From Diphasiastrum complanatum (lineage: Eukaryota > Streptophyta > Lycopodiopsida > Lycopodiales > Lycopodiaceae), in NCBI GenBank assembly GCA_029204225.1, contig CM055112.1, positions 42,192,545-42,256,544 on the forward strand: a stretch of 64,000 nucleotides of DNA, given 5' to 3'. The notes under the pieces were generated by a model. The model was not told where the DNA came from and searched no databases. It saw nothing but the letters and a program-made list of their open reading frames with translations. Each line of letters begins with the position of its first letter. Position 1 is the stretch's first letter. A program made the position numbers and the translations under genes. Positions 11,883 through 24,109 of the stretch are shown here, piece after piece.

Positions 11883-13700
11883 CAGCTAACAAATCACCAT
11901 ATAAGATGGTGCAGCTTGATTTGAAGTTTCTTCGGTCATTTCTATTTATCTATTCCTGGAAATCACTAAAATTAGTTAATATCTGATTAACTATTAGTGA
12001 AGTACAGTTGACCAAAATCTAACTAAAATTGACTCCAATATGGTCAATTCACTAATTTTAGTATGTTTCATAGATAATTCAAGAAATTGAAAAAAAACTA
12101 AAAAAAATTGAATTTTCGGATTCAATTTTTTTTAAAAAAAATTTACGTAACTTAAAAATTCGTCAAATCATTATCAGTATTTAGGCAATGGAAATCGAAA
12201 AAACGATTCAATGTTCGATTCCTAATCTTACTGAATTAATGTCTATCAGGCATGCATAACATGCGACATTAACTGCTTTTTTCTACTTTACGGAATCAAA
12301 AATTGTCAGCTATAAATCATGATTTGTGTCCTAACTGTCAGAGCACATGCGTATATCCACTCAAAACACATGTGAATCCATCATGCATGTCATGATCACT
12401 TTGAGAATCAACATGCAATCACTCCATGCAAGCACAGTACCACAAATTAGGAAATTGACTAGCATGCAATCGGAATAATTGCAAATTTTGCCAATTTTAC
12501 TCACAAAATTGCAGAACTTTAGATGATCGTAACTTTGGCTACAGGACATCTTGGGTGCTATACAGCTAAGAATAGAGGGAGACCTAGTGATTAAGACACT
12601 TGCCACATCAGCCTACCACCTAGGCTTCACACATGCGAGATCAGAACAGTCAAAAATCTATAGGAGGGCGCACTTTTTCTAGACCAATATGTCAAATAAC
12701 ATGCAAAAACCCTACCAAACCCAAAAGTGATGCTACCAACAATCTTTAATGGTCCATTAGACTTTCAGGGAGCATTCATATAGGTCCTATGAAGCAGTAT
12801 GGGATGAGAACAAAGATTTCTTGATTTGTAGAAGTCAAAATAGCTTCAAACTCGATGGACATGAAGCATAAGCCACCGTGCATCAATTTACAGGTCTGAT
12901 AGTTTGCTGGGAAGGTTAAAAGGAATGTTAATCATGCTGTAAATATATCCAAAATGATCTCCTTATGGATTTAGAGAGATCCAACCCAAAAAATCACCAA
13001 AAATGGTCATTTTTTGAACTTTTTTAACTTCTTTCTACAAGGTCAATTACTGGAAATCTAAGCTCTAAACTCAAGGACAGCTTCAAAAGACTTTTATTCA
13101 CCTCTTTACAAGCTCTACATGGTGTTTTACAGCCACCTACCATCGAACTTTATGAAAAAACAAGCAAAAATCATGATTTTTAGCTCTTTTTCGGTTTTTT
13201 CTTTACTATAAAGTGAAAATTCATGACATGCATCTCTTTCTCTAGCACATGCAAACCAATTTACAAAGTTAAAGCCATCTAATTGATCTGATCTTGCTCA
13301 ATTTTGGTTCTTCCTATTTTGTGTCAAAAAGCTTGAAAAACCAAGCAATTTTGACCAAAACATAGCCTAGAATCAATAATCATAGAAAGATCCGGCATGC
13401 ATCATTAATTTCAGCTCTAATATGAAAGTAAACTTGGTGGAAAATTCAGATCTACACAAGATTTGAGTTACACTACAGAAATCTCCAAAAAAAAACAACT
13501 CAAATTGGCTTCTTAGCACAATTCTCCATAAACCACAAAAAAATTATGAGAGACATGGATCTTAGCAACATGCAAATTGAAATTGGGAAGATCCACCAAC
13601 TTGCACACTTGTTCCACCACCTGGAGGAGAATACTAGTTGATTTCCACCAAAAATCCAATGAAAAGCACCACTCTCCAAGTTTCCCGATCTTCGTAAGCC
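11883..13700 (-). other. Probable gypsy leader region
   Basis: About 1.8 kb between a primer site (13701-13714) and the first gag codons (11882). It is AT-rich and no coding motif was recognised. Assigning it as a leader is inference from position. Confidence 0.4.
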
Positions 13701-13990
13701 TGGCTCTAATACCACTATAAGGAAAAGCTCCTCAAGATCCTGCTTACAAGACAAACACATTGGAAAACACACTATGGAAAAACCACCCAACCAAGGAGAA
13801 GCAACCAATCAACTCTAGAAGCCTCTCCCCCAAGCCAAGGAACAAGAAGCATGAAAGTAGAGTGAGACTCTAGCAATGAATCAACCACAAATGTGAGTAG
13901 TAGGGCGAGTTTGGCCTCCTTATATAGAGTCTAGAACCACCTGTGCACATAACAAATCAAAGCACTGAGGTCAGATAACGAGGGAGAATG
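13701..13990 (-). repeat. LTR end with primer binding site
   Basis: On the minus strand TGGTATTAGAGCCA (13714-13701) matches the initiator tRNA-Met primer site. The sequence to its right is LTR-like: a TATA box on the minus strand (ctatataagg, about 13918-13928), and homology to the LTR end at 38525 onward (shared words aagatcctgctta / aagatcctactta). The outer LTR end is not clear; copia integrase sequence in + orientation starts near 13984. Confidence 0.55.
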
Positions 13991-14432
13991 CATCTCCACC
14001 GAATTCAAGGAGTACTGCCTTATTAACGACATTGAGCAACAATACATTGCACCCATCTCTATCAATTTGTGGACTATTTTAGCACATGTCAATGATGTCA
14101 AAGTCAAACTTTGTAGATCACATGCCTTAAGTGATATTGTTGTTTTTTACACACCTTTTTCTTTTACCATTGCGATTAAAACAAATATGTTTGAGCTCAA
14201 TAAATATAATTTTATGGAAACTTGGGTCCATATTATGCAAGACTTTAATTTGAAATATCCTATTATTGTATTTCTCAACATGCTTCTAGATTTTGGAATT
14301 GAAGAAGACTGTTATTCAAATTGTAAATGTGGTGCCGCACAGTGTAGGAACAATGTAGGAACACTTTTTCAGATATATGGTTTGGCCTCGTATATGGTTC
14401 ACAATGAAACAAATTGGCATGTCTTTTCCTGA
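13984..14432 (+). pseudogene. Copia integrase scrap joined to an unidentified frame
   Basis: From 13984 the plus strand reads STEFKEYCLINDIEQQY, the stretch that follows the second catalytic Asp of copia integrase (usual form GGEYxSxEFKxYC). The frame then continues open to 14432 with no further integrase similarity. Near 14308-14370 it reads DCYSNCKCGAAQCRNN, a Cys pattern reminiscent of the post-SET zinc site (CxCx4C) of SET-domain methyltransferases. That resemblance is weak and there is no clear SET core, so I leave the second part unnamed. Confidence 0.35.
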
Positions 14433-14581
14433 TCTCTCTCGTCAAGAATTAACTCCTCCTTCATTTAGTTAAAAAACCCACTATGAGTGTTGTGGTGTTG
14501 GTAAAAATATCATTTTTTTATGATGCATGAAATTATGATCAAAGCGACCATTGAATCAGAGCTATGGTTTCTACTCTATGT

Positions 14582-15130
14582 TCATCTTTTAACCACTAAT
14601 CGTGCTTTCCATTTGGATATTGATCCATCTGGCTTAAGCTTTAGTTTGAAGATCCCCTTAGTGTCAATCAGTTTTGTACCTACAGAAGGATTGACAAGAC
14701 TCCAGGTCTTATTCTTCATTAATGAATGGTACTCAACATCCATAGCAGCTTTCCATTTGTCTGCATCTGACATTGACAATGCTTCTGCAACAGTGGTAGG
14801 TTCATCATGACTAGTGAATGCCTGAGGGACGAAACAATCAGGATGTTGTCGTTGTCATGTAGATCTTCGAACTATAGGATCCTGAGTAGATGACTCTCTT
14901 GGGTGAATGACTGTGATGTCTTCAACTTGTGGTTGAATAGTCGTAGGTCCAGGCCCATTGATGGTAAATGGAGTTGTTGGAAGAAACTCATGCATTTGTT
15001 GCTTTTGCTTGAAATCATAAGATTTGTCTTCAAGGAAGACAACATCTCGGCTGACTGAGATCTGATGTAGACTAATATGAACGTATTAGGTTCTTTGACC
15101 CTAAAACTCTGGTAAATCCAAACCATGCTA
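14582..15130 (-). pseudogene. Copia pol fragment (integrase-RT linker and RT start)
   Basis: Minus strand. The RT N-terminal motif DADKWKAAMDVEYHSLMKNK lies near 14779-14705, followed by WSLVNP and GSISKWKARLVVKR, typical of copia fingers. Upstream (15126-14872) the integrase-RT linker is visible in shifted frames. Both ends are cut, with no LTR attached. A closely similar fragment lies at 21064-21619. Confidence 0.78.
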
Positions 15131-17462
15131 CGATACCATTGATGGAGTGTGGCTACTTGAAGAACGTATTGATAGAGCAGTTTTGTTATGTGTAAATGTC
15201 AATATAGGTGTCGTAGACAGTCATAAAGAGAGAATGCGAACGATTAGACGTATGGGACAGACGTGCACTTCTCTACTAACAAAAAGAAATGTGAATCACT
15301 TAGGCTGGGACAACCATACATTTCTTCATTAATGAGTTTTGACAATAGAGGAGAAAGAGTGAGAGTTATTCAAGCATTTAGCATGAATGCAATGAGATAG
15401 AACAATAGCGATTATGTATATTAAATGGTGTAGTATAAACTATCAGATCACAAGACAATCGCATTGATTAGCGTGTGTCTCTATGATCTCTAACTCTGAG
15501 GAGTCAAATACAATTAAAACCAATTTTGGTTGTTTGATCTATGTCCGTGCCATGGATGATCGATTTTTTATTATCGAAATACCTTTCTTCTGATTGCTCA
15601 TTGCTTATATAGCTGTTGGATGATCTTATGTTATTCTAATTACAGAGTTTAAAAGATTATTAACAGTTCTAGAGTAGATCCGTAGATCAATTATTGGCGG
15701 AGCATGAAGACGTAGACAGCGCAATCTCCTTTGTATGTGACCGTAGGAGTGTGAGATTGCAGTGCGGTTGCAACTGCATGTTGACCGCAATCGTTGACCA
15801 CGGTGTTCCTTCGGTCAGTCCTCTTCGTAATCTGTAGTTTGCCCACTTCACATTGTGATCGCAAGCTAAACTCGGGCGGTTCCTTGCGGTGCCTTGGGCG
15901 GTTGGCGGTACCTTGTAAATTTGTAGTATGTCACATAATTCCAAAAAAATGTAGCATTTCTCGGGTGTCCGAATGGCCCGAAATCCTGAGTAGAACACCT
16001 TTGTCACATTTTTCGCAAAACCTTTTTGTGCTCAAAATGCTTGAAATGTTAAGTAGAAGACTTTGTCGGCTTTTGAAGTTTGCTTGTAAAAATGCGAATT
16101 GTGCAAAAACAGTTCATTTATGCATACTGCTTTAAGAGAGTGATTGACATGAGTGAATTGGAGGGCAAATAGGATGAGTAGGAGTAAGATTAACTCCAAC
16201 ACCAACTTCGGACAATAAATGCAAAGAGACCTTGGAGGCTAAAAAATTTGAAGGATACATCGTCTAGCTTTTTACAAAAATGGCATCTTTGCTAGTTTTG
16301 GAGGTATCCAATAAAGGACTTTAAATGCACCAACCTCCCACACCCTCATAGAGTCGCTTGGTGTACTTTCCAATGGGGGGTGGACAAATGGAAAAAGCAT
16401 GAAATTTGGCAAGGCCTCATTTTGAAGGGGCACCACTGGGTTTGGCTATAAAAGAGAGCCCACTCTTTGTGTTTCTAAGGTTGAGAGATAGTTGAATGTT
16501 CAGAGTTGGAAGTTATGTTGAGAGTTAGTAGTTTTTGATCTTTGTTGTCTTGAGTGGCATGGAGAGCTTCATTGCCTTGTTTGAGAGTTGGATGGAACAT
16601 AGTGTTAGTAGTTCTCATTGTCTTGCCTTGTAGTTGTTGGGTTAAGCATGAAGTGGTCTGGAGTGTAGTTGTCTTTTGTGGTGTTCCCATGCTAGTTGGT
16701 TGCTTGAGAGAATCAGTTCACTTGAATATTAGTTGCTAAATGAGTTGCTTCTTGGTTGAGGGTTGTGTGGTCCTCACTAGTATGCTTTCATCTTTATGAA
16801 AGAAAGTGAATTCTTTGATTGAATATATTGTTTGTGGTTGGAGGAATTGCTTGATTGCAGTTGTTCTTGGGATGTTGGGAGGCTTGCCCTTTTTGGTTAT
16901 GTTAGGGTTTCACCAAAGTGCTTACATTGTGTGAGTGATGAAAGTTGATTATTCGAGAGGATGGTGTGTTGTCTAGCTTGATGTTTTTTTTATATCATAT
17001 TGTGTATGAAACTCATGAGTGTTGGTTGATTGAGTGTAGCATGAGGAGGTGGTCGTTGATAGAATAAATGGCTGGAATTGAGGAAGAGGTTCTTGGGAAT
17101 GTCACATTGGTGGGTTGTAATTTCACTCTTAGTATTTTGCATTTGTGGGCTAGTATGTGATGAGCAGCTACCCTGGTTGTTTAGCAACGAATATTTTGGC
17201 TATATTTATAAGTAGTTCGTAGTTTCAAACCCAATGTCGTTTGGTTTGATCGGTTGAGAGAAGGATTTTTTTTTTTAATCAATGTGGTGATGTTCGGAAG
17301 AGTGTGATTGCAATTGGTCATATCCTATTGATTGATGAGAAGTGTTCGAATTGGTTAGTCCTTGCTTGTCTGTGAATGTGTGTGATCATGTCCTTGGTTC
17401 ACCTCGATTCATGAATGATTATCTTCTAAACAATCCTTTTTGAGTTTGAAGCCTTCACTACT
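15131..17462. other. Unassigned, partly LTR-like region
   Basis: No coding similarity was recognised. About 15700-16120 has words such as ttttcgcaaaacc that recur loosely at 49.4-49.8 and 52.4-52.5 kb. A strong TATA box is listed separately. The 16.45-17.2 kb part is rich in repeated ttgagagtt/gttgagtg words, as often seen in LTR U5 regions. Confidence 0.35.
16447..16461 (+). promoter_or_regulatory. TATA box, probably of an LTR promoter
   Basis: ggctataaaagagagc is a near-ideal plant TATA box. No coding frame follows within 1 kb, so an LTR origin is more likely than a host promoter. No matching second LTR was found. Confidence 0.4.
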
Positions 17463-17716
17463 ATGCGGGCCACTTATAAAGCCATGAGCCATTGTTGGTC
17501 ATCAGAAGTGGTCTGTATCAAACTATTAAAGGATTCATCACTCTTTCTATGGTTTGCTAGCAATCTATTGCAACTTTCTAAGGGCAGTATCACTAAAAAT
17601 CTGTTTCGTTTCATTTTGTTTCGAGTTGTTTTCTTCCTCCCATCAGTGGTGTCAGAGCTCAAACGGTTTTGTTTCATTTCATTTCGTGATCATTTTTGCA
17701 TCAGTGGTATCAGAGC
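17463..17716 (+). repeat. LTR 3' end and primer binding site, Copia-E family
   Basis: The end atcatttttgca at 17700 matches the LTR ends at 43389 and (inverted) 21620. TGGTATCAGAGC follows at 17705-17716. A second, degenerate primer-site copy (gtggtgtcagagctc) sits upstream at about 17648-17662 inside the LTR. The 5' part of the LTR could not be recognised. Confidence 0.65.
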
Positions 17717-17759
17717 AACAACTTTTGATTATCAGAGCACTGCTTGATTCCTTCAAGTT

Positions 17760-18347
17760 ATGGCATCCATTAGCAGCATTCAATCAAAGATCTGCACGAT
17801 CCTTGACTCGTCATGATCAAACTTCCTAGCATGGAAGGTGAAGACTTCTCTCATACTGAAAGGAGAAGGTCTATGGCCCTGGGTTGATGGCATAGAAGAG
17901 ATGCCCACAACCATTGGCAAAGGGCTACAAGAATGGAGAGAGAAGAACGACAAGGCAGTAGCCGTCCTATCCTCCTCCATCGAAGATAGTCTGACACTTG
18001 ATCTAGCCACACTCTCCAAAGCAAGAGAAATGTGGGATACTTTGTTGACCAGATTTCAAACAAAATCACGAAGCCAAATTATGCTTCTTGAAGATCAGCT
18101 AACTAATCTGAGATGGTATGGAAAAGACCTCACCTCCTTCATAAGAAGAATGAGGGACTTGTTCCTCTTGTTACACAATTCTGGAGAAGATAATGCAGTC
18201 TCAACAGAGGAGCAGCTCACATACATGCTGCGAGCTCTACCAAGATCGTTTCAAACGACCCAAACACTACTTGCTAAAGATCAACAGATGACCCTTGAGA
18301 AGGCTATGATCAAGATCGATGAGTTCCCTTGGTGGGTGCACTACTGA
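17760..18347 (+). pseudogene. Copia gag fragment, Copia-E family
   Basis: A gag frame starts at ATG 17760, is broken by TGA at about 17814, and is then open to 18347. The product has the UBN2-type gag features of plant copia: W-V-K-T-S-L near the start, GLWPWVDG, AREMWDTLLTRFQTKSRSQI, a middle helix region and LRALPRSFQTT. It is closely similar to the gag at 43563-44080. It stops abruptly at 18347, before the zinc knuckle, where unrelated sequence begins, so it is a truncated copy behind its own LTR end and primer site. Confidence 0.82.
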
Positions 18348-20424
18348 TAACAAAGTAGACGAACATAAGAATAAATTAAGAGCTTGATTGCGCGGTGGTT
18401 GCGAAAGCAAAGAGCAGACAATTGGACAAGACATTCATAAAGTCAGACAGAAAGTGGAAAGCATGTAGTACTAACATAAAATCTGAACGTAGAACTAAAC
18501 AATAGTTTATTCAGATTAAGTATGATGAAATACAAGTCAGATAATGCAGGTGAGCACAAGACTATAGCAGCCAAAACTGCATGCTCAGAAAGCTAACTAC
18601 AATCTGTAACAACTATGAACTTATACGTCAATGCACGCTTGAGCGTATGAGTAATCAGCTTATCGCATCTGGTGTTAGCCGAATTTTTGATGACATAATT
18701 CGGGCTAAAAATGAGCATTTGAAGTTTATTTGATTCCTATAAGAGGTTTCATAATGGTTATTTACTATTTTTAGTAAGTAAATTGACATGGCACTAGCAA
18801 TATTGTTATATTTAGACATGATGCCAGTTTTACTCTATAAAGTTTAGAGATGACATCTACAGTAATAAATGCCTTACAATTGGCATAATTAACATTAATT
18901 AGAATTTACAGTTTTTTCGGCATTGCCGAGACTACAATATGACAATGAACTCATTTTTCTGCTGTTAATAAAAAATGCCCAGATAATTTCAAGTACTGTC
19001 TTAAAGTTCAAGGGGGTGTCCTAAGGTTAAGGGTTTGAAGACAAAGATGTTCAGTTGCAGTTTCTAATGACGAGCAGTTCAATAAATGTTACGGCATCTC
19101 GAATTTGAGCAATTGTTGATTACTCACTAAAGAGTATCTGAGGGTTGAGTTCGGAATTACAGTTGATGATGTAAAGCTTTAAGCGAGGGTGTGTGCAGAT
19201 GGAAATGATACCAGATAGATAAGTGAGGAAAGCCACAAGTATTTACAAGGCCTATATGGTGATCATGCTATGGTGAAGTTAAAAGCCAAATGGAGGCCAA
19301 AATGAACATGGGAGCTTTATTTTTCATTTTGAAGAATTAGTGTTTTTCAAAAACTAAGAAATTATGAATTAAAAGGAGGTTATAAAAGGCACCTTCTCTC
19401 TCACGAGAATAAGGAAGACAAACGCGAGGAGTTTCTTGTTCATTTTGCAATTGTTAGAGGAGAGACTAGCAAGAGTTCTTGTGTGCATAAGCCGTCAGTT
19501 CGCTCAGCCTCTGATAGGAATGCGAATCTTTCCCTGATGAATGCGTAATTCGTCTGAGTCATAATCACACTCAGAATTACCATGAAAAGAATTGATCTGT
19601 GCTAGAAGGAATCCGTGAAAGATTGAACTGTGAAGTTTGAAGCCATGTTGCGTTGCCCACTGATTCGTGTGGTCACGAGCCTGTTGAACTAATTGCTGAA
19701 AGTTCAAAATCTGTAAACTTGTTGTAGCGCGCCAGAACCTATTGTAAATGCTTGATTGACAGCTTACTATAGAACTGAGAGTTTGTGTCTCTGTCAAAAT
19801 AGACAATTGGAAAACATGTTGCCAATTGCGACCTATAGGCACGATGGGAATGTTGTCTAAAATTATTGAATAATGTTGCTTGCTGATTGTGAAAAGAAAT
19901 CCATTGACGCCCGTCTGCAGATCATTTGCAGCCCGTATTTGAGTACACTTGCTTGAGGAAGTGAAGTTCTTGGCAGAATCTGAAGCCAGAAAAAATGTTG
20001 AAGTACGTTGGTTAAATTTGAAAGTAGAAGGCAGGTGCCAATTGCTCCATCATCGCGGCTCTGATCCACGCGACCCAGCCCACGCCTTCTTGAAGGCCAA
20101 TTTCTATTTTTTGAAGAGTTGGGAGTGACGGGATCGTAAAAAATTGGTACCCGTTCATTTCTACAATTGTTTCTTGAAGCAGTGAAGTGAGGGACCGACA
20201 TCACTGATAATTGAAGAGTCGGCCCTATCTGACGAATTGATTGGACCCTTAACCTCTGGCCATACTTTTGGACTAAGAGGCAGTGCTGTGATTTTGTCTG
20301 AGGTAAGTGGTTGTGAAATTTTGCGACTAAAATGAAAATAATGAACTGTTAATAATTTTATCGATTTTACCATAAATCTTTATTCTGGCTATATTTGGAA
20401 CCGGTTTCTTGACTGTATGTATCT
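18348..20424. other. Unassigned region with a candidate LTR promoter
   Basis: No coding homology. A possible LTR start (tgttagccgaa, about 18672) is followed 0.7 kb later by a strong TATA box (ggttataaaaggcacc, 19380-19395). A further 0.75 kb on, at about 20147, ttggtacccgttc resembles a primer-site position. No second copy in the window confirms an LTR. Confidence 0.3.
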
Positions 20425-20822
20425 ATGGCAGATGAAGCTATAACAAATTGGTTGGCAGTGTGCACTATCTGTGTAGGATATCCAAAAGTACTTTTTGTTG
20501 GAAGAGAACATTTTGGTCTCCTTCATTTCATGGATAGTATAAGGAAAAATATTGAGAGATATATCAAGGTTGACTCTAGAGATGAACATATTGGATTGTG
20601 TCTCTAGTGGAGAAATGCATTATCAAATCAGATGTGAAAGATATCTTTAACAAAATGATTTCTTGGTGGAAAATTGGACATAGAAATAAAAATAGCTATG
20701 AGGAGTTGGAGAGTTGGCAAGCATGGTGGCAAAATAGAATCCTAGGATGGAGAAAATTTGTTTGTGAGTTATATCTTCAATACAATATGTTTATGAGCCA
20801 TGAATACACATTTTGCAAATAG
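20425..20822 (+). CDS. Unidentified short frames
   Basis: Two overlapping frames (20425-20607, 60 codons; 20598-20822, 74 codons) have a more protein-like composition than their surroundings (for example ESWQAWWQNRILGWRK in the second). They could be parts of one frameshifted reading frame. I do not recognise a family and see no splice or promoter support; a decayed transposon gene is as likely as a host exon. Confidence 0.15.
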
Positions 20823-21063
20823 ACAAATTTTTTGGATGGTTTGTTGTGTGTCAGATGATGAATGATGAAGATGTGGCTTTGATGCCCACAACAAATTTGG
20901 AAGAAGCTGTACATAGTGTGTAGTAGGTAGTGGACAACCTAGGCATAAAAGTATCCTTGTACAAACGGGTGCGTCTTAGGAGGTGAGGAACAACATTGAT
21001 TTTAGATGTTGATATTCGAGAAATAACAAAAATATGCATGGAGTAGAAAAAGTTATTTGTCAT

Positions 21064-21619
21064 TCAAAGCTTTGATATCAATAATTCAGGGACAAAATAC
21101 AACGCTACAATTTCATCTGAGTCATCATGCACATGATGCTCAACATCCATGGCAGCTTTCCATTTGTCTGCATTGGGCATTGAGAATGCTTTTGCAATAG
21201 TGGCAGGTTCATCATGACTGATGAATGTCTGAGGGGTGAAACGATCAGGTTGTTGTTGTTGCCTTGCAGACCTTCTAACTGTAGGTGCTTGAGTGGATGA
21301 TTCTCCTTGGTGAATGACTGAGATCGTAGCATCTTGTGGTTGAACAATTGTGGGTCTAGGCCCATCGACGATAAGTGGAGCCGTTGGGATGAACTCCGTT
21401 GTTTGAACAGTCGTAGGTCGTTGCCTATCGATGGAGGGGGGAGCTGCTATGGCATGCTCTTGCATTGGTTGCTACTGCTTGAAGTTGTGGAATTTGTCTT
21501 CAAGAAAGACAACATCACGGCTGATTGGACATGTATCAACATCATATAAATGATATGCTTTGTGTGATGTTGAATAGTCGATGAAGATGTTTTTGCAGCT
21601 TACTGGGTCCAGCTTCTGA
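21064..21619 (-). pseudogene. Copia integrase C-terminus and linker, attached to an LTR
   Basis: On the minus strand, immediately after an LTR end (21620) and four bases (TCAG) that normally start the internal region, the sequence reads the integrase C-terminal end (KNIFIDYSTSHKAYHLYDVD, DVVFLEDKF). It continues into the Pro/Gln-rich linker (RRSARQQQQPDRF near 21270) and the first RT residues (NADKWKAAMDVE). Everything from the primer site to the integrase core is missing. The sequence ends at about 21064. The same family as the fragment at 14582-15130. Confidence 0.75.
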
Positions 21620-22741
21620 TGCAAAAATGTGCACTCAAAAAATGCAAATTTCAGCTAGAACTCTGGCGACAAACTGATAAAAGTCTCTCAAACGATTCGC
21701 AAAACTTTCACGAAACTCAAATTATTTCTGTTCGAGAATAATTCGTGTTGGATCAATCAGGCTCTTCAACACAACAAAACGAAACGAGACAAAATCTAGA
21801 CGAAAATGAAACGAAGCAAAACTTAAACAAGCTCTGACATTGATTCATGTTGGAAGCATAGAGATCGCAAAACGAAACAAAACGAAACGAAACAAAAACA
21901 TACACAAAAAGATCAATCAATCTCTGTGACGAGACGAGACGAAACGAAACGAAACGAAACTTAAGTGAGCTCTGAAATTGATTTACGCTTATAGCCAAGT
22001 GATCGCGAAGTGAAACGAAATGAAACACAAAGCAAAAAACATTTGTGAACAAAATCAGTTCATCAGAAATTCAGATATGATTGCTGGTCACTATCGGCTA
22101 TATCATTCTTACAATCCTTCAGAATGTAGACAGACATTGTTGATCTATGTTAATAGATTAATATAGCATTCAACAAAATCAAACCGATGTGCAAAATTGA
22201 ATAAAACAAGTGAATCAGATACACAAATTGTAGCAAACAAAAATACATTGAAGATCATACAATCATACAAAATAATATGTGCATAACAGCTAAAATATTA
22301 TCTATTGATTTTCTTGATTTCTAGCACTGCATGACAGATCCACGCAGTGCATTGATGTGAGAGAAATACAGAGTTCTCAAGATTCGTGTCTCGCTTACTA
22401 GCGGACTTCTGGATCTACAGATCCTCTACAAAATTGTCTCGCTCACAAGCGGACATGTATTTTGTGTATTTTCATCTTCTTCTTACAATATTATGCATCA
22501 AGCAGAAAGTATATAGTTCGTGAAATTTTTTTGTGTTGCGTTGTTTAACTTCTAGATCAGAAAGATTAATCATCTACAACTAATCAAAATTACAAGAGTG
22601 GTAGATTAGCCACGATCTAGAGTACTTCTACTAATGTCATAATATTTGATCAAATACTTGTACCCCATGGTACTTGGCTGATATTCTTGATCCTTTGAGG
22701 AGCATGACTGATTTAGTGCCGTGTCGTATTGTCTTTTGTCA
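21620..22741 (-). repeat. Copia-E 3' LTR (1122 bp)
   Basis: Minus strand, begins TGACAAAAGACAA at 22741 and ends TTTTTGCA at 21620 (TG...CA). Homologous to 42451-43389 (939 bp). The length difference of 183 bp is explained by an extra internal tandem unit (about 21790-22020) rich in the pentamer CGAAA and containing copies of a degenerate primer-site-like word (tcagagctc). Confidence 0.85.
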
Positions 22742-23000
22742 AAAGTTCAGGATTGAAAGCTAGCAAAGCTTTGGCAATAGAAACATTTTGTTTCTTCAGC
22801 TCCCTCTCAAAGCATGATAGCTTGACGACTCCAAGACTGCTCCTCTATTTCTCGAACAGACCTTTGTCTAAGGCCTTTGTGAAAATGTCAGCAACCATGT
22901 CTTTTGTTCCAATGAAAGTAGTCTGCAACATTTTCTTCCCGATCAGATCCCTTATCAAGTGGTACTTGATTGCGATGTGTTTTGTCCTTGAGTGAAACAC
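22742..23000 (-). pseudogene. Copia-E RNase H C-terminal end
   Basis: Minus strand reading gives HSRTKHIAIKYHLIRDLIGK, then VADIFTKALDKGLFEKY and a short tail up to the LTR. This is the normal end of copia pol. It is cut at 23000 by the Tat/Athila-like element and resumes at 26753 after the AACAC duplication. Confidence 0.85.
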
Positions 23001-24022
23001 TGTGGAGTCTCATGATCTCACATTATCCAAGTTTTGTCATATATTGTAAAAAAATTTCAATTTCTATATATGTATATGTGCTATAGTGCCTAGATTCATG
23101 TAAAGGTCTAATTGCACCTTGTAAATTCATATTTAGAATAGAAGTTGCGACGTTCTATAAGAGATGCAGTAGCAGTTCAAAACCGACATTTTGACAGTTC
23201 GTGGACGACGTTGAGACTGAAGAACGTTCCTATAAGGACAACACTATGTGCTATTGTACTGACACATTTCTACGCATAGCTGAGTATCAATAGAGAGTGA
23301 AGAGCAAGTTTCTATAGCTTGAGCATTCTTTCCCTCTGCTATCTTTCACAAAATTACTTCTTATCATTAGTGCGAATACACTCTGTATGATCTGTGATTG
23401 ATTGTGATACTGTTTTGTTTGCGTCACACACATTTCTCACGTCTTACTGAATTTCAGTTACTCTAACATGGATTTTTAGGCGACGCCAACAAGTAACAAT
23501 TCTAACTAATGGGTGCAGGGAATTAGCCGAAGCTGTTAAGCATAACTTTTAGCAGAACTTCCTTCAATTCTAAATGAGCTATGTGTTCAGATAATGAGAT
23601 TGTTTGATGTTTTGTTTTGTTTGCTTCCTGCAATAAGAACTAATACTCTGTGCTTGATTAAGAAGAATCTTTAGCCAATGTGATTATGCTTGATGAATCT
23701 ATTTGCTAGTTGCTGTTTGTTTTGATTGTTTACCTGATGTCTGAAGAGCCTGAAAGATAAAGTAACATTTACAATTGCAGACCTTGACCAAATCGTTTCA
23801 CCATTGGTGTTCCTGGATGCCAATTTACCAAAATATCTTTGGATAACCAGTTATGTCGCTGTAGTATTCATTGTAAATTTTATATATTCTAGTTCGTTTA
23901 CCATCATACATACAGTTACCATGCAAAAGATGAGATTATTATCTCTCTTGGGGAACGATCAAACCTTTTATACTATGTAATTCATCGATTTTGTGGAAAT
24001 CTATAACGACTAGGCCACCACA
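23001..24022 (+). repeat. 5' LTR of the Tat/Athila-like element
   Basis: Begins TGTGGAGTCTCATG and ends GGCCACCACA. A direct repeat of 25764-26752 with scattered substitutions and a few small indels (for example an extra stretch near 23690-23715). Confidence 0.9.
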
Positions 24023-24027
24023 TAATT

Positions 24028-24044
24028 TGGCGCCGTTGCTGGGA
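24028..24044 (+). other. Primer binding site, Tat/Athila type
   Basis: TGGCGCCGTTGCTGGGA lies 5 bases after the LTR end. It differs by one base or so from the well-known plant gypsy primer site complementary to tRNA-Asp. Confidence 0.85.
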
Positions 24045-24109
24045 GATGAATTTCACTTTTTGCAATATTTTTAAGTGTATTACATCTATGAATCTTTCTC
24101 ATGTAGTGC

